A stretch of DNA of 64,000 nt from Anastrepha obliqua. Lineage: Eukaryota; Arthropoda; Insecta; Diptera; Tephritidae. The notes beneath the pieces are model-generated. The model searched no databases, was not told the origin of the DNA, and saw nothing but the letters and a program-made list of their open reading frames with translations. This document shows positions 12,301-24,300 of this stretch, piece by piece. The stretch is taken from the NCBI RefSeq assembly GCF_027943255.1, contig NC_072892.1, forward strand, positions 162,194,792 through 162,258,791, read 5' to 3'. Each line of letters begins with the position of its first letter. Position 1 is the first letter of the stretch. The position numbers were made by a program, and so were the translations under genes.

Positions 12301-15300
12301 ACTTCGATTCAACGATTCTCTCCATGCCTCTTGACTCCATGCCATTAAGAGTCATACATGAAAACAGATAAAGTGTAGTGCTGCCAGAGGCTCAGTTGTA
12401 GTCAAACTCTGAAAATGAGCCCGGCAAGCACTATTTTCGCATTTTCGCGGATGGCTTCAGGACCCAGCACGGCTCCGGCTCTGGGATCTACGTGGAATCC
12501 AGCGGGACAAAACTGGACTTTACTCTTGGAATATATGTATCTATGTTTCAAGTGTATGCTTTTCAAGAAGCGATGAACCTTGTTGTGGTAAACAAATGGA
12601 AAGGTAGATCTACATATATGTTCCTGCAGTGACAGCCAAGCTGAGCTCATGGTCTTAGACAGCCCCTCAACCACTTCAAGGTTAGTCGAGTCTTGTAAAT
12701 CCAGGCTGAACTATGTCGGTAGACATAATAGCCTGATGCTAACATGGGTTCCGTGACACGTGAGCGTCGTGGGTAACGAGACCTCTGACTCTTTAGCTAG
12801 GATGCCAACTTCTTTGGCACGGAGCCCGTTCTGCCACTTTCTTCTGCAGCCATCAAAGCCACGGTTAGCAAACGAGTTACTCTAACCCACAAGCGAGCTT
12901 GGCAGGCTGAGAGAGGCTGCATATGGACAAAACTTATGTTACCTGTCATGTTCGACCGACTGCCGCAGTTCCTCCTGTGACTAAGCAGAGGGGACTTCAG
13001 GCAGCTTGTTGGACTGATGATAGGCTACTTTCTATGGACAAAGCACATGGAAAAGATGGGCATCTCAGACAGTACACTCTGCCCAGAATGTGGAGAGGAG
13101 GTTGAGACGATGAGCCACTTTTCTGCGTCTGTCCGGCTTTCACTCGAATCCGGCTTGAGATCTTTGGCACTGATGTGTTAAGAAGCGACCACCTTTGCTC
13201 TTTGGCACCAGAAGATTAAAAAAAAACTAACGTGGAAGCCCAACATTGAGGAGAGAGTAAGGAAGGCAACAATCGCCTTATATGGAGGCAAGGGAGCAAT
13301 TGGCAAAAGATGAGTAGCTCTCAAATTTTGTGGGTATCGTCACGGGGCATTATCCGCGGGACATACATGCCTTGCGACTCGAAATTACTTCGAGTTCTTT
13401 TTGCGTCAGCTCTATGGCGGAGGAGGTGGAATCATCTCAGCACCTGCTCCTTAGCTGCCACGCGCTCGCAAGACTAAGATTTAAGCATCTTGGTTTTCAC
13501 TTCTTTTCTGCGCCTGCTGACATGGCAGGTCTTGATATTAAAAATCTAATGAACTTCATCAGCAGCATAAAGCAGCTAACACAGCCGCAAATTAGTCATC
13601 GTTCATAGTCCGCAAATACTCAATGCTCTGCCATTCAGAGTCGGCTTGAAACTGTTCTATTTGTCGAAGTCTAACAAAGGCTAATAAAAACTGACTGATT
13701 TCTTCATAAATTTAAAGTAATAAAATTGCATGTTCGATAAATACACATTTTCCCTTTAAGCATATGAGCAAGTGTGCAAAACGGTTCTTCTTCAAGCCAT
13801 GTCTTTAACTTACAAATCTCCTGTATTGAAAGTGCAACAAGGTCCATATGAAGTCAGACTTGGTTGAAACGCTTTAGCACTAAAACAATCGATTTCATTG
13901 CCCGCCAACATACAGCTACGGATCAAATTTGAACAAGATGGAGCGAGCTGGAGGGATGAGAAGAAATAAGCGTAAAAGGATTAAAAAATCATTAAAACTG
14001 TTACTGGATTACCAAATTATAAGATTTATAATTAAATAATATAGATACAAATGAACGAGAATACCGAAAGTTATGTATATGAAATACTTATTAAGTGCAA
14101 AGGGCTTCGTTAAAATATAAAGAATATATGCCCTATATATTATACGGCTGCAGCTACCATTTGTAATGGCGAGGGCATCTTGAAATACTTCAAGTCCTAA
14201 AGACCGTGATGGTTGGGTCATATTCTGCACATGAGAGATGACCGCTCCCAGAAATCAATCGTGTCATACAACCCCGTAGCGTCTAAAGCACGAGGACGTC
14301 TAAGACTAACATGGTTTGAACAAGTTGGACCTGAGGGCACTGGGTATTAGAAACTGAAGAACTGTTACCGATAGACGAGATGCATAGAAATGAATCGTGA
14401 ACGAAGCTAAAGCTAACCCCGAGCTGCAAAGCTGCCCGATGATGATATGTTCTATAAAACACTGCTGAGTGCTTTAAAAGTGTTAGGGGCACTCCGCTCC
14501 ATCAGAAACAAAAATAAAACGATGGTTTGCTGACTTCAACATGGGTGCCGCGTTTTCTTACTTTCAAGACAACGCACCGTATCACAATTCAATCAAAAAT
14601 ATGGCAAAACTACATTAATTAAGCTTCAAAGTGCTCCCGCATCCACCAGATTCGCCAGATTTAGCTCCCAGGAACTACGAGTACTAGCTGTTCACAGACC
14701 TAAAAGAAATGATCGCCGATAAAAAATTTCGCTCGAATGAATAGGGTATCGCTGAGACTGAGGCCTACTTTGAGGCAAAAGATAAAATCGCAAATCACGG
14801 TATTGAAATGTTAAAGCGGCGCTGGAATGATGGAACTTACGTTGATGAATAAATGTAATTTTGAAAAAAACGTGTTTTATTTGTTAGGCCTGGGACTTTT
14901 TAGTCCAGAGGTTGCATTTTTTAGATTTTACCCGCGGCTCTGAACCTGAAGTGCTTTTTGTTTGGCCAGCAAAATGTTTTCTTACATCCCGAAACGACTT
15001 GAATTCAGTGTTACGTGAATACTTTTATTTCCAATACTGCACCTGCAAGCGTTTCGGGAATTTTTATGGAAAGTTGTAGCTACAGGAGGCCGTTCGTAAG
15101 CATCTGCAGAACCTTGCTTTTTGGTAGAAAAATTGTTTTTGGGTAGATTCACTTGAATGAGTTCACATACATGACCTCACTTCTTTTTCAATCAAAATTT
15201 GTTCTTCAAAAGGTCTGTAGGTCCACCTAAGTAGCCTCCAAATGGCAAATAGTTTCTGTAGTAAGTTTTTTTAAGAGTTTTAAAGTTTGCCCTTCTCTGC

Positions 15301-18300
15301 CATAGGGCCACTCCTATTGGAGCAAAACTTTTTGAAAGCGAATGGAGAGCACAAACAAACACTTTATCTTTCCTATCGAGAGCTCGAGATGTGGTCCACT
15401 GACTTCTGTCGTTGTTGCGATCAATCCTCGGAAATTCCAACACGTCTTCTTCTCAAAAGCTTTGCCATAGCGAAAAGAATGAGAAGACATCTTTGGCACA
15501 TGCATTCAGCCTAATCCAGCTCCATCATAGGTTTACTTAGAGAACTGAGTTTGGATGAGGTGTTGTGTTGAGTAGAGAGGCGAAAAGCCTGTAAATCCCA
15601 GTGCAAACCTTCAATTATTCTATTCTATTTTATTAGAAGTTTTTACTGAGCTCTACATTTATTTCCTTAGCAAAAGTATTAATGCTATGATATTGGTCTT
15701 TACACCTTTATGAGTCAGTAATCAGTATCACTATGCTATTGGGGAAATGTCAATTATTTTCCAAACGGAAATTTTTGCTATCCTGAAAGTAGCCGAATGG
15801 ATTATCGAGAGGAGATGGAGCGGGAAACAGATAGAAGAATGCGAAGCAAACCTCAAAGATTGTAAGACAAAACAGGCTTGTACTTATATGGGTTACAGGA
15901 CTCTCCGGTGTTCAAGCAAACGAAATTGTCGATGAATTGGCCAATAGTGATCCGCGGTTCCCCCACAAGGGCCAGAGCCAAAACTCGGAATCAGTTCTAC
16001 AGGAATCATGAATCGGATCAGCGATTATGTATGCAATTTACATAAAGAGCGATATTCCGGTCTAGAACGCTGCGGAACTGCAAAGTGTTTTGTGACAAGT
16101 CCGAACAGAAAACTGTCAATCTTTCTACTAAAACTTGGAAGGAAAGACGTTCGGTTGATGATCGGTATTATTACAGGACACAACCCATTGGGTCAGAATA
16201 TGACCACCATTGAAATCATTGAGGACCCGACGTGCCTATCTTGCTTGGAGGAGGCGGATAGCACTGAACACTTTCTCTGTGAGTGTCCTGCATTAGCTAG
16301 AGCAAGGCTACGCGTTTTGGGTTCCGATGTCGTGAGAATGAGTAATATTCGTTCTCTGAAACTGGAGGATATTTACATATTTGTCTCTGTGTCTATTCCT
16401 TCCTCTCTCCTTCTGTGATACTTTGCTCCTTTCCTCCTTGACAATCTACTCTCTTTCCAGAGCTCTAAATACAATGGGCTTTTTAGCCTGAGTGTTTTAG
16501 AAGCCACCAAATCTCGTGGTGCTCCTTGGCTTTATCTGTTCAAATTTCAATTTCATGAGTCATCTTCCCAAAGCCCTTATTCCAACTCAGCTTTCGGCGT
16601 AAAAGAGAAAGAATCTTCAGAGTTTTTCTTCCTCATAAAAAAGACGGACTTCGTGAACTTTTAATTCGTTGTGACCTAACAATTCAGAATCATGTCCTGA
16701 GCATATCTACAAATCTACCTTTATATGTCTATTCCAAGTTGCCATTTGACTTGTTTATAAAGTGGATATAGTCGTGATTCGGCTTTGGTCACGTTCAAAA
16801 ACTTTTCTAGAGATAACTGGAAATCAACCTGCCAAATTTGCTAATAAATTATTAGTTTCAGCTGTTTATTTGTTACACTTAAATTTTTTTGGAGAAACAA
16901 AACAACAACTGTGAAAGAAGTTATATGATAAAAAGTTAGGGCTATCCTTTTAATATTTCATGCCTACAACGGGCTTCGAAGCTGGGCACTAACGAATGAC
17001 AGGCACACAAAACCCATGCGGCTACAGCGACAAAAGATGAAACGAGATTATTTTATATTCTTACATTCCTGACTTAAAAGCTCATATAAGTCCTTGTATG
17101 TAAATATGTTCCCCCTAAAACATACCTTAGAGTAGTGGAATGAGTAGAGTAGAGTAGAATGGCCTTCTTATTGTTTTTTTTTTTTGTTTTTGAAGTGAAA
17201 ACTTCTTTAGAATCGTTGGGAGTGATTTGAGGAAAAGTGAAACGAAAAAAGCGACCAACTTGGCTACGAAGCGTTATATTATATGTTGATATAAACGTAG
17301 CGACGAACTAAATAAAAATAACTTTTTTTTTTCTTGTGATTCGAACCAAGGATTTTGGATCGGAAGCTCACATTGCTAGTCGCTCGGCTACCGCGCCATG
17401 CTGTCGTCGCTGGCCGAAAAGTTATTTAGTTACGAAGCGTTATATTATATGTTGATATAAATAATTTTTGTGAGCGTGTAATTCTCAAAAAGTTTATTAG
17501 GTTTATTATTTAAAATGTATTGACTAGGTAGTGTGGTTATCAGCTTTACATCTGATAGATCCTCCATCGGAGGACAACAAATGTTAAACTAATTTTTGGA
17601 AATGGGCGGAGTGTTTTAGGGGCTTGCTCTCCACCTCTGCCACGGGTTGACCCGGTATTGCAGTACCGCCGGGATTTCGGCTTTGAATAAATACAAGAAA
17701 AAAATATACTAATACATTTAGCTTTGGTGGGAAGAGCCATAAATTTTTATATGAATACATGTAGACGAAAATGGAATTTTTTTTTTTGAAATTTGCATTG
17801 TAGGACATTTCTGATTATTTATTGAAAACAGTTTTTTGGTTTAGATACTGAAAGTCAGTTTAAGTGAATCGGTATAAATATTTCGTACATTAATTTTTGT
17901 GAGCGTGTAATTCTCAAAAGGTTTATTAGAAAATCTATTGAAGTAGGTAGTGTGGTATCTGTTCCTATCAGCTTAACATCTGATAGATCCTCCATCGGAG
18001 GACAACAAATGTTAAACTAATTTTTGGAAATGCGCGGAGTGTTTTAGGGGCTTGCTCTCCACCTCTGCCACGGGTTGACCCGGTATTGCAGTACCGCCGG
18101 GATTTCAGCCTTGAATAAATACAAGAAGAAATATACTAATACATTTAGCTTTGGTGGGAAGAGACATAAATTTTTATATGAATACAAGTAGACGAAAATG
18201 GAAGAAATTTGTAAGTCTGTTTCTTCGGTCCGTTTGGGTATTTTTTTTTTGACAACATCGAAGTCAAAGCATTTGTATCATATTTTATCTATCATAAGCC

Positions 18301-21300
18301 ACTCGTATCATTTGTTGAAATTGAAAACATTGAGGATGAATAAAATAAAATGAAGAAAATAAAATATGAACTTTATAGCAATATTATAATGAACCTATAA
18401 TTATCCCGCTCCTAATGCTGCTTTCGTCTTATTCTCTCTCAGTTTGTTTTACGGAAGGTTTCACTTCTATCAAGTCTAACCGTTAGACTGGTATTTTTTT
18501 TTTTTTTGTGTGTGTTTTTTTTTAGTCTGAATTTATATTCTAAAATATTTAAAATGTTTACTACTTAATAATTAGTACAGCTTAAGTTCATACCATTTGC
18601 ATGATTCTTCGCGTATTGTAGAAGGTTTCATTTTCATATGTGTCGTAAATATCCAAGAAGGCTTGAAAATTCGAATAGATGTCAAGATCCACGTCTTGGT
18701 CGCTTTTCAAATACAAACTAATGAAAAATTTCAAATGTTCCATGAAGTAGTCAACAGTGCGTCCATTAGGATCCTTGGCGCTGCTGTATAAAAAAGGAAA
18801 TAAATGAGCACTTCATTCTCCAAAGCTAATGCATGCAGCGATTCACAAAGAAGCCAGCACCTTGACACCAAATGTAAATTTTGACATGTATACCTGCATA
18901 TATATGTAGATAGTACCTGTATATGTATATGTACTCATATGACTATGTGTCTGTAAAGAATATTAAACATAGCTACCAATGCATAGTAAACCGCCGTATA
19001 TTCGTATGTAAATGGCTTTGTGAAGAGCAAAATTAACCCTTTCGTGTGTAGATATACTTATATTTGTGTGTATGTGTGTGTGTGTGCTTAATACTAATAA
19101 CAAGTGAAATATCTAACTCACAGCCTCTTTGCGTGCGCCAAAGCCGCTTGATATGATATTCTACTGTTCGAACAGATGGAAATGGATGGAAATGGCACCG
19201 ACTCAATGGGATACAATGGATTGTGTAAGTTGATGACAATATACTGAGCGACAAATTGCTCCCAAATCAGTGACAAGACCGTGAACAGAGCGCACATCGT
19301 TGTCATATGCACAGTCAACCAAATAATTCTGCAAATACGAGAGTAGACACAAACAACAGAGCATTTCTGTATAAGTATGTATATGTACGTATGTATGTAT
19401 GTACTTACATATAAAATTGTGCATATATCCGTGTGCAAATGGGTAAATATCTATATGTAAATGTAAGTGTGCTTGTGTACCCTGCAGCAAATTGCATGTC
19501 TCACCGAAGTCAGAGTGAGTCTGATAGAAATTCATCGCGGTGTAAAAATATCGATACTTTTTCATAAAACACTTTATGTATAATAGTCCTTAATATCGAT
19601 ATATCCAAATCCAATATTTTCGATTGATGGAAATATATGGATATAAAAGAATATTAGTATTTTTTTGGAAAAATAGTCTGTATAGCAAGCTTTTTACTCT
19701 CAATATACCACAAATCAGTATTTCGTATTCCTTGAAATATATCGGCATATGAAACTATCGGTATTTTTTATAAATATCTTTGATTTCGATAAATTATCGA
19801 ATATCGGTCATTATTGGTATATCAAACTATCGATATTTTGTATTAAGTCTGTCTTTCAAAGTCTTTAATTTCTATAAATTATGGAGTATTGGTAATTATC
19901 GGTGTAGCAAACTTTCAATATTTTTTATGTTTTATTTTTATAATACTATTTTTATTTTTATAATATATTTTTTATGTATATTTTTATTTATGTTTGTCCA
20001 TCAATATCTTTAATTTCGATAAATTATAGATTATAGGTAATTATCGATATGTAAAACTATTGATATTTTTTATAAAGTATTAAGTCTGCATATCAAACTA
20101 TCGACATTTTTTATAAAGTATTAAGTCTGTCTATTAATATCTTGAATTTGGATATATTATAGAGTATCGATAATTATCGCGGTATCGAAATATCGATATT
20201 TTTTATAAAAAATTAAGTCTGTTTATCAATATCTTCAATTTCGATAAATTATCGTACATCGGTAATTATCAGTATATCGAAATACCGATATTTTTTATAA
20301 AGTATCTATCAATATCTCTAATTTTGATAAACTATCGGATATTGGTACATCGAAATACCGATATTTTTGATAAAGTATTAAGTTTGATAAATTACGGAAT
20401 ACCGATAATTATCGATATAACAAAGTATCGATATTTTTTATATAATATTTAGTATATATATATATATATTATATCCTTAATTTCGATAATTTATCGAATA
20501 TAGGTAGTTATCGGAATATCGAATATCGATATTTTTTATGAAATTATCTATCTATAAATACTTCTAATTTCCATATATCATGAACTGATACTTTCCATCA
20601 ATTGAAATATATCAGTATACAATTGAAATATATACCAGTATCCCGGATATCAAGCGTTTTGTTTTTCATTTTTATGAAAATGCTCATAGAAATCTGTGTC
20701 AAATGTATTCAAAGCGAAACTAATTGGCAGCTTAGTCAGAATATTTGCGCTCTTTTCAAAAATGCTTTTTATCGCTTAAAATGTTGAATTTGAGGAAGCA
20801 ACTTCTTCCGTTCTAATTTTCCTGGACTTTGTGCACCATTTGCTGCGCCCGAAGGAAAAGTGGAGTGCGACTAAGTGGCCGAGACTATTAAAGAGATAAG
20901 GCGTCTATAAAGACTGAGGCACAGCATTCCCATGGCAGCCGGTTCTGCGTTACCGGAATGACTAGGGTTTTTCCTGACCAAGGGCTGCCGCCCCAGTAAA
21001 CTAGCCTTGTCTAGCGTACCGTATCCCACTCCCAATCTCTCGTCACAGGAGCAATCCCTTGCTGCACGTTTGCTCCGAATACTTCTCCTTAGGACTGGCG
21101 TCGAACCGAACCCTGGGCCAGAGGTATTTTACTGCTGCATCTGCCACAAACGGCTCCACCCGAACTCCACCTTGGTTAGGTGCAATAAGTGCAACGGGTG
21201 CTGCCATCTTAAGACTCATAAGGATTAGTCCACAAGATATGTGGCCACGTGTTGCGCTCGCCATCAGGCGGCCCCTGCCTCAACGGCAAATACCCTGGCA

Positions 21301-24300
21301 CTTCAAACTGCCGCCACCAAGAACACCTCAATGGTAAAGAGCCCTCATGCGCAACACAACTCCCCCAACGACTCACAACTCTCCTGCCCCTATCCCAGTG
21401 CGGGGACAAGACAGCAGCACTTTCGGAGGAGCTCTGACCTGCGCACCACCCGTAAGTGGACACGCGACTTCGTTGCCCCCTGCTGCAGAGCTGTGCACCC
21501 GCAACCGCCCTCTGCGATAGGGCCGTCCGTCATCGTCAGGCCACAACAACTCTTGCGAAACGCACAGCAGGACCAACGCAGACAACACCACGCGTCCCTC
21601 ACCCCCCGAGTTACGATCACACGCCCGAGGAGTTTTAAACACTTACAACTGAACTGCATCGGACTTACGAGTAAGATTGACGAAATAGTCGACTTTACGA
21701 GCCGATATGGTATCAAGATAGCTGCGGTCCAAGAGACAAAACTGTACGCTAGCTCCCCCCTGATCACCAGGGACGGCTACAACGTGCACAGAAAGGATCG
21801 CGAGCGAGAGCACGGTGGAGGCTTAGCGTTCATAGTCCACCATACAGGGCAGTATCGTCTGTTCGATGAAGGCATCGTCCACAGGGACAGCACCTTAGAA
21901 TGTCAAAGGATAGCTGTCCGGTCAGGCGATGCCGAGCTCGAAATCTATAATATTTACATACCCCCTGTCCCCTGCAGCCAGGCAGGATATCACCCTGATA
22001 TTGGTGCGCTCATCAGGGGTGAAAACCGATTGGTAGTAGGTGACTTTAATGCGCATCACGATATTTGGCATTGAAGCCGATTTACCTGACGGACTAAACA
22101 TGCTGATGTTGAAAAAGCTGGGTCCATTGGGAGTAGAATATCTCACCAAGGTCTTCAACTGGTCTAAGGCCACTCTCATCATTCGTGATATGTGGAAATT
22201 AGGGAGAGTGATCACACTACTGAAGCCTGGGAAACCCGCCAACCAAGGGGAATTTTATCGCCCGATAACTCTCCTTTCCACGGTAGTGAAGACTCTTGAG
22301 GCCCTTCTACTCCCACTCTTTACGAAACACCTGACCCCAGCCTCACACCAGCATGGCTTCCGAAGAGTGCATAGCACCCCCACTGCACTCACTGTCATTA
22401 ACACCCAGGTAAACCGCGGCCTCAACCAAAACCGCCCCTGCGAGAGGACTGTCCTAGTAACGTTGGATCTAAAAAAGGCTTTCGACCCAGTCAGCCACGC
22501 CACGCTACTAGATGACATTTTACAGTCGACACCCCCACCAGGGCTGAAGAGGTGGAACGCGAACTACCTGAGTGGTCGCCTTTCTTCGGTAATATTTCGA
22601 GACCAAACATTTAAACAGCGGAAAATAAAGCAAGGCGTACCGCGGGGGGATGTCCCGGCAGCACTTGGGGCAAACACAAGGAAATGTTGCTGTGGACTTT
22701 TAAAGCAATAGGCCGACCGGTTCTAAACTATGCGCCTGTCTGGTCGCCTGGGACCAGTGATTCGCAGTGGACGAAGCTTCAGACCTGCCAAAACACTGCA
22801 TTAAGAGCCACGACAGGATGTATTCTGATGACACCTACACAACATCTACATGATGAGATGCCTATTAAGGAACATAACAATTTGCTCAGTAAGCAGTTTC
22901 TGGTAGGGTGTTACCTCAGGCCTCACCCATACAGACACCTGCTCGAGCCTGAGCCACCTCCCAGGCACGGCAGGAGGCATCTTCTCAACTACACGGACGA
23001 GATCTCAGACAAAACCAACAGACAGCTACTGGATTGGACAGTGTACAGACAGGCCATAAACGACATTCATCGTGAGACTCTCACCACCTTCTTAAGCTCC
23101 CGACCCCCGAATGCCCGCGTAACCTTGGCACAATTACGTTCTGGATATTGTAGCAGGTTAAACTCCTACTTATCCAGAATCGACCCCGACATACTAAACA
23201 TATGTGAAGGCACCCCGCACGACACTAACCTCCTTTTCACATGCCCCACTAAACCCACTCATTTAACACCCCTCTCCCTCTGGACCCAACCCTTCGAAAC
23301 AGCTAGTTTCCTGGGCCTACCGTTAGATGAGCTAGACGAAGACGACCGATGATTACGCTACACTGGCAGGGCAAAGGTGCTGCTACAACAACAACAACAA
23401 CTGAGGCACAGCAGCGGCTTAACGGTAGTCCCGCGGCGAAAGGTGATGGAAATAAACTGTCTTAGCCTGGTTTCAGAAGGCCACTTGAAGGTAGCGCGCT
23501 ACCACAACGCCTATGAAAGGTAGCCTCGCATTGACTACGAAACTAAATACTTAATGCTTCTACGGGCATTACTTCCTTCTTCTTCTTTCTTAGCATAACA
23601 CATGGCCACTGCTTCCACAACTATATATCTTTCTCCAGATTTCTCGATCCGCTGTCAATCGCCACCAGTTTTGTATTTTAATCTCTTTGAGCTTATCGAT
23701 AGCCGAATCTATCCAACTTTTCTTTGGTCTTCTCTTTGTTTGCTTTCCATACGGTTGCCTCCTGAAGGCGCTTTTTGGTGCTCTTTTTTCTGGCATTATT
23801 TCTACGTGTCCAGCGCATTCGTTGGACTTTTATATCGTCCCCTTAGTATTAAAATAGCCTATAAATTTTTTGATGTTTTGAGAAAATGAATTTCAAACTT
23901 TTTGTCTAAAGTAGCTCTCACTCAAATCTCGTTATGTCTGTAAATATTTATTATTTTTTGATTGACGTTTTACCCACTTTGTGGAACTAGAATTTGAGAA
24001 AATTTTGACCACATATAAAATCGACGATGGAGAATCCAAAAATTCAATAAAAAAATAATAGCCTATGAGCACATACACAGTAATTTCAACACATTTATAT
24101 TTGGATTGGGGAGGGTTGGATTTTTAATTGAGTTGTTTTGAGGCATTTAGCAAATTTTTCTAGATAACTACTAGACTTGAAGGAAAATATGTATCTACAC
24201 CCGAACGATCGAAAGTTTTCCCCAAAAATCTTGCTAATGGCCCTAACAGCTAAAAGGAAATGTTGCAAGCACCTTATAGTTTCTATTAAAAGCTTCTTTT

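Noticed and set aside
17340..17400. Functional tRNA gene on the minus strand
   Set aside because: A and B boxes are present but the T and D stems do not pair; looks like a SINE head or relic.
19780..20013. 77-codon ORF in the CGATA satellite
   Set aside because: Composition follows the AT-rich repeat; no domain and no coding bias.
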